A stretch of 64,000 nt of DNA, from NCBI GenBank assembly GCA_963665075.1, contig OY762063.1, positions 2,232,001 through 2,296,000 of the forward strand, read 5' to 3'. Positions within the stretch are counted from its first letter, which is position 1. The number at the start of each line of letters is the position of its first letter. Both the position numbers and the translations under genes were made by a program. Source of the stretch: JAPULR01 sp963665075 (lineage in GTDB: Bacteria; Chloroflexota; Dehalococcoidia; Lucifugimonadales; GCA-2712585). The notes below the pieces were generated by a model. It was not told the origin of the DNA, ran no database searches, and worked only from the letters and a program-made list of their open reading frames with translations. Positions 7,472 through 16,393 of this stretch are shown here, piece by piece.

Positions 7472-9505
7472 GTGGTTCCACCGGAGTCTATATTCGGGGT
7501 TGTGCCGATTTGGGTTGGGGTATACGTCGCGCTTGCAGCGACGATGTCGGCGTCGGGGTTGTTGTTCTACCGGCGGGTGATTCGGCTGGTGCTGCTGGGT
7601 CGGAAGGATGCGCGGTTTGACAGGCTGGGGCGTCGGTTCGTCAACTTTTTGACGGTGTTTCTGGGGCAGCGGAAGGTGTTGCAGAGGGTTTCGCCGCGGG
7701 ACATGGCGGGCATCGGGCACGTGGTCATCTTCTTCGGGTTTCTGTCGTTTCTGCTGAGTTACGCGATATTCATATTCGGGGATTCGGCGTGGCGTCCATT
7801 CTCGCAAACCATCCTCACGGAGGCGGGAGCACGGGCCTACGCGATGTACCTGGACATCGTGGCGGTGTCTATACTGGGGGCATTGGCGTGGGCGGTGGCA
7901 CGGCGGTGGCTAGTGAAACCACATCGTTTGAGCTTCGATTTGACGCGAAGCCGGGATGCTATCGTAATCGTGTCGCTGATCGGCGGGTTGATGGCAAGCA
8001 CGCTTTTAACGGAAGCGTTCTACGTAGCGAAGGGGGGAACGGGGCTGGAGTCGTCGGTGATTGTCGGCGGGGCCTTGGGTAGGCTGTTTGCGGACGCAGG
8101 ATTGGGCGTGGACGGGGCGAATCTGCTGCACGGGCTGTTCTGGTGGGGGCATCTGGGGTTGATTCTGGGGTTCGCCGTGTACATCCCCTTCTCGAAGCAC
8201 ATGCACATGGTGGCGACGCCATTCAACGCCTTCTTCCACTCGTTGAAGCCGTCGGGGGCGATGGAGGCGATAGATTTGGAGACGGCGGAGCACTTCGGGG
8301 CGGGAAGCGTGGAGCAGTTCAGCTGGAAGCAGTTGTTGGACGGGTACGCCTGCGCCGTTTGCGGGCGGTGCACGGACGCGTGTCCGGCGAACATCAGCGG
8401 GAAGATTCTATCGCCGATGCACGTGGTGGAGGACATCAAGGACCACCTGCTGGAGGTGGGGGAAGGGGGGGATTCGTCAGAATCAAAGCCTCTGATTGGA
8501 GGCGTGGTGGCGGAGGAGGCTATCTGGGACTGCGTGTCCTGCGGGGCGTGCATGGAGGAGTGCCCGGTGGAGGTGGAGCACGTGCCGACGATAATGGACA
8601 TGCGGCGTCACCTGGTGCTGGAGGAGTCGAAGATGCCGGAGACGGCGATGGACGCGCTGTTGAGCATGGAGCAGCGGGGGCATCCGTGGCGAGGCAGCGA
8701 GTTTTCGCGGACGCAGTGGGCGGAGGGGTTGGGAGTGAGGACGCTGTCGGAGCACCCGGAGGCGGAGGTGTTGTTCTGGGTGGGTTGCACATCGGCGTTG
8801 GAGACGAAGAGTCAACGAATCGCGCGGTCAATGGCGCGGGCGCTGCAACGGGCGGGGGTGGACTTCGCGATTCTGGGCGAGGAGGAGCGGTGCACGGGGG
8901 ACCCGGCGCGGCGGATGGGGAACGAGTACTTGTTTCAGATGATGGCGCAGCAGAACATCGAGACGCTGAAGCGGTACGAGGTGAGGAAGGTGGTGGCGAC
9001 GTGTCCGCACTGCTTCAATACGCTGAGGAACGAGTATCCGCAGCTGGGGGGCGACTTCGAGGTTGTGCATTACAGCCAGATGGTGGACGAGCTTATTCGG
9101 AAGGGGCGGCTGCGTCCGGTGAAGTCAGTGGGAGAGTCGGTGGCGTACCACGATTCGTGCTTCCTGGGTCGGCACAACGGGATATACGACGAGCCGCGTC
9201 GGATTGCGAAGGCGATACCCGGGCTGAAGCTGGTGGAGATGGAGCCGCGATGTCGGGAGCGGGGGTTCTGCTGCGGGGCCGGCGGCGGGCATATGTGGAT
9301 TGAGGAAAGCCGGGGGACACGCATCAACCACGTGAGGACGGAGCATTTTCTGGAGACGGGCGCGGAGACGGTGGGGGTGTCGTGTCCCTTCTGCTTGCAG
9401 ATGTTGGAGGAAGGGGTTGAGGCGAAGGGGGAGGCGTCGGAGAAGAAGGTGAAGGACCTGCTGGAGATTCTGGATGAGAGTTTGGGGGATGATGGGCGAG
9501 GGTAG
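7472..9505 (+). CDS. Membrane-bound [4Fe-4S] oxidoreductase (HdrD/GlpC-like, EtfD type)
   Basis: About 677 residues. The N-terminal 250 residues hold several membrane helices like the heme-binding subunit of nitrate reductase/DsrM proteins. Then come two ferredoxin motifs, CAVCGRCTDACP and CVSCGACMEECP. The C-terminal half carries two cysteine-rich CCG-type domains (VATCPHCFNTL, HDSCFLGRHN, CCGAGGGHMW). This architecture fits a protein passing electrons from a soluble donor such as electron-transfer flavoprotein to membrane quinones. The start is a GTG six bases after GGAGG; a TTG three bases earlier is closer than usual. A 118-residue membrane protein follows. Confidence 0.87.
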   Translation: MVPPESIFGVVPIWVGVYVALAATMSASGLLFYRRVIRLVLLGRKDARFDRLGRRFVNFLTVFLGQRKVLQRVSPRDMAGIGHVVIFFGFLSFLLSYAIFIFGDSAWRPFSQTILTEAGARAYAMYLDIVAVSILGALAWAVARRWLVKPHRLSFDLTRSRDAIVIVSLIGGLMASTLLTEAFYVAKGGTGLESSVIVGGALGRLFADAGLGVDGANLLHGLFWWGHLGLILGFAVYIPFSKHMHMVATPFNAFFHSLKPSGAMEAIDLETAEHFGAGSVEQFSWKQLLDGYACAVCGRCTDACPANISGKILSPMHVVEDIKDHLLEVGEGGDSSESKPLIGGVVAEEAIWDCVSCGACMEECPVEVEHVPTIMDMRRHLVLEESKMPETAMDALLSMEQRGHPWRGSEFSRTQWAEGLGVRTLSEHPEAEVLFWVGCTSALETKSQRIARSMARALQRAGVDFAILGEEERCTGDPARRMGNEYLFQMMAQQNIETLKRYEVRKVVATCPHCFNTLRNEYPQLGGDFEVVHYSQMVDELIRKGRLRPVKSVGESVAYHDSCFLGRHNGIYDEPRRIAKAIPGLKLVEMEPRCRERGFCCGAGGGHMWIEESRGTRINHVRTEHFLETGAETVGVSCPFCLQMLEEGVEAKGEASEKKVKDLLEILDESLGDDGRG

Positions 9506-9528
9506 TTCGTTAGTAAAAGGAGGATGAC

Positions 9529-9885
9529 ATGGTTTCAGGCGCTATAGTCGTATTGGCGGTTTTCGGGGTTTTGGGTTTTCTGCTGAGTCGCTTCTTTCCC
9601 AAGGGAGGGCATTCGCTGTGGGGGCTGATTCTGTGCGTCCCGACGGCGTACGCCCTGTGGTTGATGGACTTTGCGGTCTGGCCCGAGGTGGCGCTTATGA
9701 CGGGGATGGGGTCGTCGCTGTTTTCGACGGCGTGGGCGCTTACGGACATGAGGAAGGACTTGCCGGTGGTGAGGAAGGAGGGCGTGCCGGAGTTCGTGAC
9801 GCACCTGGAGAAGCCGGGGTTTCGCGTGGCGTTGGGCGTGATTGGGATAGCGGGGTTTTCGGTGACGCTGGCGATTTTGGGGTAG
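9529..9885 (+). CDS. Small integral membrane protein, unknown
   Basis: 118 residues with an AAAAGGAGGA ribosome site. Hydrophobic stretches at about residues 3-19, 30-50, 58-72 and 97-117 suggest three or four membrane helices. I recognise no family. It starts 23 bases after the iron-sulfur oxidoreductase and ends where a repeat-filled gap begins, so it is probably co-transcribed and may be an accessory subunit of that membrane enzyme. That role is inference from position only. Confidence 0.65.
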   Translation: MVSGAIVVLAVFGVLGFLLSRFFPKGGHSLWGLILCVPTAYALWLMDFAVWPEVALMTGMGSSLFSTAWALTDMRKDLPVVRKEGVPEFVTHLEKPGFRVALGVIGIAGFSVTLAILG

Positions 9886-10062
9886 GGTTTGGGAGGTGAG
9901 GGGATGTTGTTGGGGGCGTTGTCACCCTCACCTTAATCCTCTCCCTCAAAGGAGAGGAGAAGAAGATGGGATCCCGCTTTCGCGGGAGCAAGGATTGTTC
10001 AAAGATCCGCATCAAGGGAAAGGGATAATAGGGGAAAGATTGGGAGAAAGGGATAGCGTCGC
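9886..10062. repeat. Gap made of short palindromic repeats
   Basis: Contains one copy each of two families seen throughout the window: the CCCTCACC..CTCTCCCT-type hairpin (GTCACCCTCACCTTAATCC, CTCTCCCTCAAAGGAGAG) and the GATCCCGCTTTCGCGGGA palindrome. No coding potential is seen. Confidence 0.8.
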
Positions 10063-10869
10063 ATGAATGAGGCACGATTCGAGCGGGTTCAGTGGAGGGA
10101 AAACCCGAATGCGGTGGAGCTCGGGTTTGAATTCTATCTTTGGATTATCGAGAAGCGTTTGAGAGGCGAACGGGTTTCGATGGTGCAAAGTCTACTCGAC
10201 TATTTTCAGCAGGAGTTGCAGATAAACCTCAGGCATACGCAGGCCAGGGGGCTGATGCATAGGGATTCTTCCGTATTTGTCGATTACGCCAAGGCAGTCT
10301 GCGGGCAGGAATTCATTCCGGGCGTCCAGCACTGGGAGGAGGCGGGATTGGACAGCTTCCTAGAGTGGCGAAACCGTTTCTTCATGGTCAGGGATGCGGT
10401 GGCCGTGGACTTTTACGTAGGGGACGAGGAAGACCTTAGGGGAGAGATGCAACGCAGCGACGGCGACGGAAACACGCCACCGCATAGGCGAATGAGGGAA
10501 GATTATCGCATCGTTCGAGACACGGGACTGAGCAAATTCATGAAGTCTACATACGATTTCCAGTGCCAGATTTGTTCGTTCTCATTCAGGATGCCTTCGG
10601 GCGCGCAGTATGCGGAAGCTCATCACGTGCGTCCGTTGGGAGGGAGACACGCCGGGCTGGATATAGAAAGCAACATGATGGTGCTTTGTCCCACTCATCA
10701 CGCCCTGATGGATTTTGGGACTATAGCCGTTCATCCCACAAGCATGGCAATCATCAGCATTGATAATCGGGCGTTGGATTATGGCAGGAGGTTGGCAGTC
10801 GTCAGGCATCGCATAAATCCGGAGTTTCTGGAGTATCACCTTGACGAGGTGTATGACAAGATTCACTAG
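10063..10869 (+). CDS. HNH endonuclease domain protein
   Basis: 268 residues. The C-terminal part is an HNH zinc-finger nuclease: CQICSF (first Cys pair, around residue 167), then EAHHVRPLG, GLDIESNMMVLC and PTHHALMD, which together give the His-Asn-His core and second metal-binding pair. The N-terminal 150 residues are charged and unrecognised and could be a recognition or dimerisation domain. Such proteins occur as stand-alone restriction or homing-type nucleases. No methyltransferase partner is adjacent. Base composition is visibly lower in GC than the neighbouring enzymes, suggesting acquisition with the following gene. Confidence 0.82.
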   Translation: MNEARFERVQWRENPNAVELGFEFYLWIIEKRLRGERVSMVQSLLDYFQQELQINLRHTQARGLMHRDSSVFVDYAKAVCGQEFIPGVQHWEEAGLDSFLEWRNRFFMVRDAVAVDFYVGDEEDLRGEMQRSDGDGNTPPHRRMREDYRIVRDTGLSKFMKSTYDFQCQICSFSFRMPSGAQYAEAHHVRPLGGRHAGLDIESNMMVLCPTHHALMDFGTIAVHPTSMAIISIDNRALDYGRRLAVVRHRINPEFLEYHLDEVYDKIH

Positions 10870-10931
10870 GCTTGCAAAAGTTCAAGAGTTGCGCGATAGT
10901 GTCGCGAATCTTTTGACGTGCTGGAGGAATC

Positions 10932-11678
10932 ATGCCCAATCACTGCATTAACCAGATGGTTGTCTCAGGAGATGAGGAGTCACTGAAGGCGTTTGTCGAG
11001 CGAGCCAAAGGCGAAGAGGAGGCTTTGGACTTGAACTCGTTTGTGCCGATGCCTGTGGAGATACGGAATATGGCTTCTCCCGATCCGGACGAAGAGACTG
11101 TAAAGAAACTGGCGGCCAAACATGGGCGCTATGCCCGGCAAAATTGGATAATGGAGAATTGGGGAACAAAGTGGGGTTGCTACTATGTGAATGTTGGGGA
11201 GATAGAAGACGGCAGTGTGGAATTCCGATTCTGCACGGCGTGGTGCACATTTAGAGATACTGTCCTGATTGCCATGTCTGCGTCCTATCCCACCCTTTAC
11301 TTTGAGCATGATTTTGCTGAAACGGAAAATGGCTTATGGGGCAGGAGGACTGCAGAAAGGGGACGCCTGTTGCTGGATGATTTTGGAGACTTTAAGCAGC
11401 TTGACAAGATTCCCCATTCGGTCCGTTTGTTGGCTGATTTGGAGCAGCCGACGGAGTTCAGTCTCTACCCTGACGACCTTTCCCTATCTATGTATTACGA
11501 GATGTTCATCGAGGACACCTCACTGGCAAGCTGGGACGACCCCGAAACCTGGGAGACGGAATTTGTTCAGTGGCTCATGGTTCATATCAGTACAGGCCTC
11601 TTGCCTTATCAGGAAGAAGGTATGCCTGTCATCAGGAGAGCATATCAGGAAGCTCAAAGCTTGTTGGGTCGTTCCTAG
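10932..11678 (+). CDS. Api92-like (phage-type) protein
   Basis: 248 residues with a clear GGAGGAATC-ATG start. The N-terminus MPNHCINQMVVSGD, the FVPMP segment and NWIMENWGTKWGCY match the conserved pattern of the Api92/DUF1281-like family, known from phages and integrating elements and assigned a ferredoxin-like fold. The biochemical role is not established. It follows the HNH gene by 62 bases and shares its lower GC, so the two may have arrived together. Confidence 0.75.
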   Translation: MPNHCINQMVVSGDEESLKAFVERAKGEEEALDLNSFVPMPVEIRNMASPDPDEETVKKLAAKHGRYARQNWIMENWGTKWGCYYVNVGEIEDGSVEFRFCTAWCTFRDTVLIAMSASYPTLYFEHDFAETENGLWGRRTAERGRLLLDDFGDFKQLDKIPHSVRLLADLEQPTEFSLYPDDLSLSMYYEMFIEDTSLASWDDPETWETEFVQWLMVHISTGLLPYQEEGMPVIRRAYQEAQSLLGRS

Positions 11679-12037
11679 CCGGCGCAGCTTCGTTTGGAGT
11701 CTGGAACGCTGGCGTAAAGAGCCTTTGCGTAACTGCCAGGTGGGACATCCACCCCACCGGAATCACCCTCATCCTAACCTTCTCCCTCAAGGGAGAAGGG
11801 AGGGGACTGGACTCCCGCCTGCGCGGAAATGACGGGGGGGGTTGCGGGAAATGGAGGGGTGCGCTCGCCCCTTCGGCAGGCTCAGGGTGAACGGAGGAGG
11901 GTGGTTCGAGAACCGCCCCTACGGGTGAGTGGATGGGATGGATTCCCGCTTTCGCGGGAAAAAGAGAGGGAGAAATTTGACGGTGATTGTTTGCGAATCT
12001 ATAATTCGGGTTAAATATGCCGAGGAGGCGGTTGGCG
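11679..12037. repeat. Repeat-filled gap
   Basis: Holds an end fragment of the GAGACCTTTGC mobile-element family (AGCCTTTGCGTAACTGCC near 11720), the TTCTCCCTCAAGGGAGAAGG hairpin, a CCTTCGGCAGGCTCAGGGTGA unit and a GATTCCCGCTTTCGCGGGAA palindrome. No gene is seen. Confidence 0.75.
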
Positions 12038-13192
12038 ATGATTAACGGTTTTAAGGTGATTGACGCAGACGCCCACATGCAGGAACCCCTTGACGTGTGG
12101 GACAAGTACGTGGAGCCGGAGTTCTACGACCGGCGGCCCATCATCAAGCAGCATCGGTATCGTCTGATGTTCGACTACGAGGACAGCGAGCTGTATCCGG
12201 CGCAGCCGAAGGGCAAGGACCAGATGGGGCGGCTGCGTCCGACGGAGATTCTGGAGCGGCAGCCCATCAAGTACGGCGAGGCCTATGAGGAGTGGTGGAG
12301 TCCGGAGAGCCGCTTGCGCGACATGGAGCGGTACGGCTGGGACAGGATGGTGTGCATCCCCGGCACGGGGGCGCAGCCGTTGAAGCTGGAGGGGAAGGAC
12401 CCGGCGTTGATGTGGGCGTTGACTCGCGCCTATCACAACTGGTCGCACGATTTCTGCCAGGCCGACCCGTCGAAGCTGAAGATGGTGGCGCAGATGCCGC
12501 CTTACGACATGGAGAACACGCTGATCGAGTTCCGGCGGGCGGTGGAGGAGCTTGGGGCGGTGACGGTGATGATGCCTAAGCCGGAGGACGGGGTCTTCTG
12601 GCACCACGACGAGTTCACGCCGTTCTGGGAGCTGGCGGTGGAGTTGGACGTGCCGATTTCGTTCCACGGGGTGCAGAGCGGTTCGCCGCACACGGGGACG
12701 CGGTACCAGGGCATTCCCGGCACGTTGATTGCCCTGGAGCACGCCATAGGTTTCCCCTTCGAGAATATGATTTCGCTGGGGCACCTGATTTACACGGGCG
12801 TGCTAGAGCGGTATCCGACGCTGCGGGTGTCGATGCTGGAAGGGAACGCCGGCTGGGTGCCCTTCTGGCTGGGACGTCTGAACGACCACGCCGAGGGACG
12901 TCAGGCGGTGTTCGTAGCGCCTAGCGAGAATCCGATGACGATGCCGCCGAGCGAGTATTTCAAGCGGCAGGTGTTCGTGGCCTGCGATGGGGACGAGTTC
13001 GGCCTGCCGGGGGTCGTGAGCCTGGTCGGGGCGGACAATCTGTTGTGGAACACGGACTATCCACACCCGGACGCGCCGGACCCGGACAGGGCGCTGCCGG
13101 ACTTTCTGAATCAGCCGATACCGGAGGAGAGCAAGCGGAAGATTCTGTGGGACAATCCGGCGCGGCTGTACGGAGAGCGGGTGGCCGGGTAG
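12038..13192 (+). CDS. Amidohydrolase family 2 (ACMSD-like metal-dependent hydrolase/decarboxylase)
   Basis: 384-residue TIM-barrel hydrolase of the amidohydrolase-2 group, which includes ACMSD and gamma-resorcylate decarboxylase. The N-terminal metal motif is DADAHMQEP. A middle FHGVQSG and a C-terminal NTDYPHPDAPDPD supply further metal/catalytic residues. I chose the ATG nine bases after AGGAGG over one seven codons upstream, which lies across that ribosome site. Function on a specific aromatic or cyclic acid cannot be read from sequence. A strong terminator follows. Confidence 0.88.
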   Translation: MINGFKVIDADAHMQEPLDVWDKYVEPEFYDRRPIIKQHRYRLMFDYEDSELYPAQPKGKDQMGRLRPTEILERQPIKYGEAYEEWWSPESRLRDMERYGWDRMVCIPGTGAQPLKLEGKDPALMWALTRAYHNWSHDFCQADPSKLKMVAQMPPYDMENTLIEFRRAVEELGAVTVMMPKPEDGVFWHHDEFTPFWELAVELDVPISFHGVQSGSPHTGTRYQGIPGTLIALEHAIGFPFENMISLGHLIYTGVLERYPTLRVSMLEGNAGWVPFWLGRLNDHAEGRQAVFVAPSENPMTMPPSEYFKRQVFVACDGDEFGLPGVVSLVGADNLLWNTDYPHPDAPDPDRALPDFLNQPIPEESKRKILWDNPARLYGERVAG

Positions 13193-13225
13193 GTTTCGCG
13201 TCCCAGAGAGGTTTGAATTTGATGG

Positions 13226-13252
13226 AAAAGCCCCGTTTCGGCGGGGCTTTTT
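13226..13252 (+). terminator. Rho-independent terminator after the amidohydrolase
   Basis: Perfect 10-bp stem AAAAGCCCCG / CGGGGCTTTT with a six-base loop and a following T-rich tract. It lies 33 bases after the stop codon. Confidence 0.9.
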
Positions 13253-13281
13253 CTTTGGGGGAGAGATAGGAGGGACGCTCG

Positions 13282-13396
13282 CCCTTCGATAAGCTCAGGA
13301 CAGGCCCTTCGACAAGCTCAGGACAGGCCCTTCGACAAGCTCAGGACAGGCCCTTCGACAAGCTCAGGACAGGCCCTTCGACAAGCTCAGGACAGG
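13282..13396. repeat. Five tandem copies of a 23-bp unit
   Basis: Head-to-tail repeat beginning CCCTTCGACAAGCTCAGGAC, with the first copy differing at one base (GAT for GAC). It is followed directly by CTCAGGGTGAGTGG, so the array looks like slippage expansion inside the dispersed CCCTTCGACAGGCTCAGGGTG element. It has no spacers and is not a CRISPR array. Confidence 0.95.
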
Positions 13397-13584
13397 CTCA
13401 GGGTGAGTGGGGGATGGGCTCCCGCTTTCGGAACCTTTGCATAACTGTCGAATGCCTCGTTCGTCCCACCCGAATCACCCCCATCTCAATCTTCCCCCAT
13501 CAAGGGGGAAGAGGTTTTGAAGGCCTTCAGGGGGGTATGTAGAGGTTTCTATGATGGGGGGAGGGTAGGGGGAAGGGAGTTCCG
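13397..13584. repeat. Repeat-filled gap between convergent genes
   Basis: Contains a mobile-element end fragment (CCTTTGCATAACTGTCGAAT) and the CTTCCCCCATCAAGGGGGAA hairpin. No coding sequence is seen. Confidence 0.7.
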
Positions 13585-14502
13585 CTAGACCATGAAGACG
13601 GGGTTGGCGTCGGTGACTACGCGGGTTTCTGAGGCTATTCCTTCCCGCAGGTAGGTGGGCAGGGAGAACATGTGGCGGTGGGTCTCGCCGTCGTAGAAGC
13701 GCAATTTTCGTCCGAACCGTTTTTGAATCAATCCGTCCACATCGGACGGCTCCGACGGCACCCGTACATCCCCGTCTGACAAGGCCATTGTGAAGGTCCA
13801 CGGGGTCACGAAGGAGGCTACGTAGGCGGTGTAGGGAAGCACCTTCGGCGCCAGTTCCGACAGGGTATGGACGATGGCGGTGAAGCATTCCGTGTGGTTC
13901 AGAGGGCTGCCCGGCCCGGACTGGGTCACCAGCACGCCGCCGGGATTCAATCGCCCCAGCGCCGTTTCGTAGAACTCACGGGTGTATAAGGTATAGGCGG
14001 TGCCTTCTTCGAGCGGGTCCACCAGGTCGAGAATCATCACGTCGTAGCTTTCCTGGGCGTTCTCCAGAAACCCGCGGGCGTCCTCGTGAAGCAGATGCGT
14101 CTTCGGGTCGTCGAAGGCACCCTGGCTGTGGGTGGGAAGATGCAGCCGCGCCAGTTCGACCACCTGGGCGTCCAAGTCCACCATCGTCACTCGCTCGACT
14201 GTGGGATGAAGCAGCGCCTCCCGCAGCGTGGCGCCTTCGCCGCCGCCGCCGATGAAGACCGACCGGGGGTTGGGATGAAGCAGCATGGCGGGATGCACCA
14301 GAGCTTCGTGGTAGATATGCTCGTCAAAGGTGGTAGATTGAGTCTTGCCGTCGAGCACCAGGGAACGACCAAGGCTTTCCGTCTCCAGAATCTCTACGGA
14401 CTGGTAAGGAGTTTGGCCGGAATAGACGTAGTTCTTGACCCGGTACATCATCACCAGGTCGGGGGTGACGAGCTCGAAGAACCACTTACCTTCCAGGCTC
14501 AC
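13585..14502 (-). CDS. speE: Spermidine synthase
   Basis: Transfers an aminopropyl group from decarboxylated S-adenosylmethionine to putrescine or a related amine. The 305-residue protein shows the family's YQSVEILET, LVLDGKTQST, YHEALVHPAM, the GGGEGATLRE nucleotide loop, MVDLDAQVVE and the catalytic-site DLVDPLEEG..LYT region. It follows speD by 13 bases on the same strand, so the pair forms a two-gene polyamine operon. Confidence 0.96.
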   Translation of the reverse strand: MSLEGKWFFELVTPDLVMMYRVKNYVYSGQTPYQSVEILETESLGRSLVLDGKTQSTTFDEHIYHEALVHPAMLLHPNPRSVFIGGGGEGATLREALLHPTVERVTMVDLDAQVVELARLHLPTHSQGAFDDPKTHLLHEDARGFLENAQESYDVMILDLVDPLEEGTAYTLYTREFYETALGRLNPGGVLVTQSGPGSPLNHTECFTAIVHTLSELAPKVLPYTAYVASFVTPWTFTMALSDGDVRVPSEPSDVDGLIQKRFGRKLRFYDGETHRHMFSLPTYLREGIASETRVVTDANPVFMV

Positions 14503-14515
14503 GGTTTGGCCGGAT

Positions 14516-14887
14516 TCAGGAACGGGCGACGCTCGCCGGGGCCTCGACGCCCCGCTGGATTATCTGGATAGATGGGTCTTTCGACTCCATTCGCTCGATG
14601 ATGACCTGGGCCGCCGCCTGCGGATTCTGGGACGAGCCGCAGGTAAAGATGTCCGCCGCGGCGTAGTCGAGTTCGGGCCAGGTGTGAATGCTGAGGTGGG
14701 ACTCTGCGATGGCCAGCACGCCCGTGATGCCCTGGGGATTGAACCGGTGGAAGGACTCGCCGATTATCTGGGCGTCCATGAACCTGGCCGCCGCAACCAT
14801 CGTCTCCTTGACGAACTCCAAGTCGTCAAGACGATGAGGGTTGCACTGCCTCAGTTCAAGCAGCAAATGAGTCCCTAGCGCATTCAA
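14516..14887 (-). CDS. speD: S-adenosylmethionine decarboxylase proenzyme
   Basis: Pyruvoyl enzyme supplying decarboxylated SAM for speE. At 123 residues it has the short bacterial/archaeal form. The self-cleavage site is in AESHLSIHTWPE, where the Ser becomes the pyruvoyl group; DIFTCG carries the catalytic Cys. It lies immediately upstream of speE. Confidence 0.96.
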   Translation of the reverse strand: MNALGTHLLLELRQCNPHRLDDLEFVKETMVAAARFMDAQIIGESFHRFNPQGITGVLAIAESHLSIHTWPELDYAAADIFTCGSSQNPQAAAQVIIERMESKDPSIQIIQRGVEAPASVARS

Positions 14888-14999
14888 TCACCTGTCCCCC
14901 GTTAGAACTTGGCGCAAAGGAAAATTCTAAACCCTGCGGCAATTTGAGACAAGGCCTTTGGCCGGAGAAGGAAGGGCGTATTTGCCCGCTGACCAAGGG

Positions 15000-15992
15000 C
15001 TAGAGCGCATCCTTCAGGACTGCGTCGATGTTGCAATGTTTCCGTAGAAGATGCAAGAATCGGGAAATCTTCCGGGGATGGTAGGGATTCGCCTCGTTCA
15101 GTATGCTGCCCAGTGCCTCGACGGCGGCGGCGGTCCGATGGGGCGTCACCATCAGCGGAACGTCGAGCTGCTCCACCTCGTGAAGCAGGTACTCTACGGG
15201 TTGGTGTCCGCCGGTGTTGATCATGCCCGTCACCGGCCCCGTCAGCGCGGAAAGCTGGATGTCGGGTCGGTCTCCTCGAACGATGACGGCCTTGTTGTCC
15301 ATACGGTTGAAATAGTGGTCACCGGAGTCCATGAAGTTGCCGCCGATGAGATACCGCTCCACGAGGCTTTCACCCTGCTCCTCGCCCCAGACCCAGGCGC
15401 TCTCCAGTGCGGCGGCGACCTGATTCAGGCTCACTGAGAGCATCAGGCGGTCTTCGGGCACTATCCCCAAGACATTCGCGCCAAGCATCCGCTCGACTTC
15501 GCGCACCCGGTGCCTGATGACCTGGTTGACGAATACACCCAGCAGGTCATCCCTGAAGGTGTCCGAAATGCGGCTCAACTCATCGTAATAGGGTCTCGTT
15601 GCGTAGGCCACAACCGCGACTACCTTGGCATTCAGGCCCCGCGACAGGTGATGAGAAATATCCGTCAGGTCTTCATCGCCTACGGACAGACTCGGCCCTT
15701 CCACCACCAGGGCGTCCCAATCCTTTGCCGCAGACGCGATGGCCTGAGCCTGTTCGACAACCACCGCCGGCGTGGGATGGTTAATCTCGGTCACGCGAAG
15801 GGGCACGGGATACAGCACATCGTCTCCCATCGACTTGGCGAAATTTACGTCGGCGTCGTTGTGGGGATTAGCGCAGAAGGGCTTGAAGTAGCCCGTCTTC
15901 ATACCCCTTTGGCGGAGGGCGGACGTTAGGGCCAGGGTTGTCGCCGTCTTGCCCGCGCCGGGCCTGTCGGAAGCTACGTAGATTACGTTCAT
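15000..15992 (-). CDS. AAA/BioD-like P-loop protein with DRTGG domain
   Basis: Resembles the regulatory N-terminal part of phosphotransacetylases. The N-terminus is a CobB/BioD-like P-loop domain (VASDRPGAGKTATTLAL) with VEGPSL in the switch region. The middle to C-terminal part is a DRTGG-type domain around NKAVIVRGDRPDIQLSAL and GMINTGG. The protein starting at MNVIYVAS is 330 residues; an in-frame extension of 23 residues upstream is possible but unlike the family. No phosphotransacetylase catalytic domain is attached, so it is probably a stand-alone regulatory or sensor protein. Exact role unknown. Confidence 0.8.
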   Translation of the reverse strand: MNVIYVASDRPGAGKTATTLALTSALRQRGMKTGYFKPFCANPHNDADVNFAKSMGDDVLYPVPLRVTEINHPTPAVVVEQAQAIASAAKDWDALVVEGPSLSVGDEDLTDISHHLSRGLNAKVVAVVAYATRPYYDELSRISDTFRDDLLGVFVNQVIRHRVREVERMLGANVLGIVPEDRLMLSVSLNQVAAALESAWVWGEEQGESLVERYLIGGNFMDSGDHYFNRMDNKAVIVRGDRPDIQLSALTGPVTGMINTGGHQPVEYLLHEVEQLDVPLMVTPHRTAAAVEALGSILNEANPYHPRKISRFLHLLRKHCNIDAVLKDAL

Positions 15993-16124
15993 GGCGTTGC
16001 GTCTGATGCCTCTGGAAACTTGTGGATATTCTATCACAGCCTTCTTCCCGCCGCTCGCCATTTATCCTTTGACGATATCGGGGTGAGCGGGGGAGTCACC
16101 CTCACCCCAGCCCTCTCCCTCAAG

Positions 16125-16246
16125 GAGACCTTTGCATAACTCCCTATACACCCGAACATTCTGTGAAACAAGCAACGTATTTATACCTGAACAGCCCCAC
16201 CCCTGGATTCCCGTTTTCACGGGAATGACGGTTATGCAAAGGTCTC
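16125..16246. mobile_element. MITE-like element, type B
   Basis: 122 bp, bounded by GAGACCTTTGCATAACT and GTTATGCAAAGGTCTC in inverted orientation. CTCAAG is duplicated directly on both sides, and the insertion splits a CCCTCTCCCTCAAGGGTGAGGG hairpin. The interior (CCCTATACACCC..ACATTCTGTGA) is shared with the copy at 46171 and includes a GATTCCCGTTTTCACGGGAA palindrome. No coding capacity, so non-autonomous. Confidence 0.8.
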
Positions 16247-16393
16247 CTCAAGGGTGAGGGTGTAAGAGGAGGGGCACTCGGCCTTTCGACAGGCTCAGGG
16301 TAGGTGGCGGTCACTAGTCATCCTGCCTTTGACTGGCCCTTCCTCCCTCATTTACACTTGGCGCGTCGGCACAAACCGCAATGGGGGTGAAGA

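Noticed and set aside
13282..13396. CRISPR array
   Set aside because: Direct repeats are contiguous with no unique spacers, and no cas genes are present in the window.
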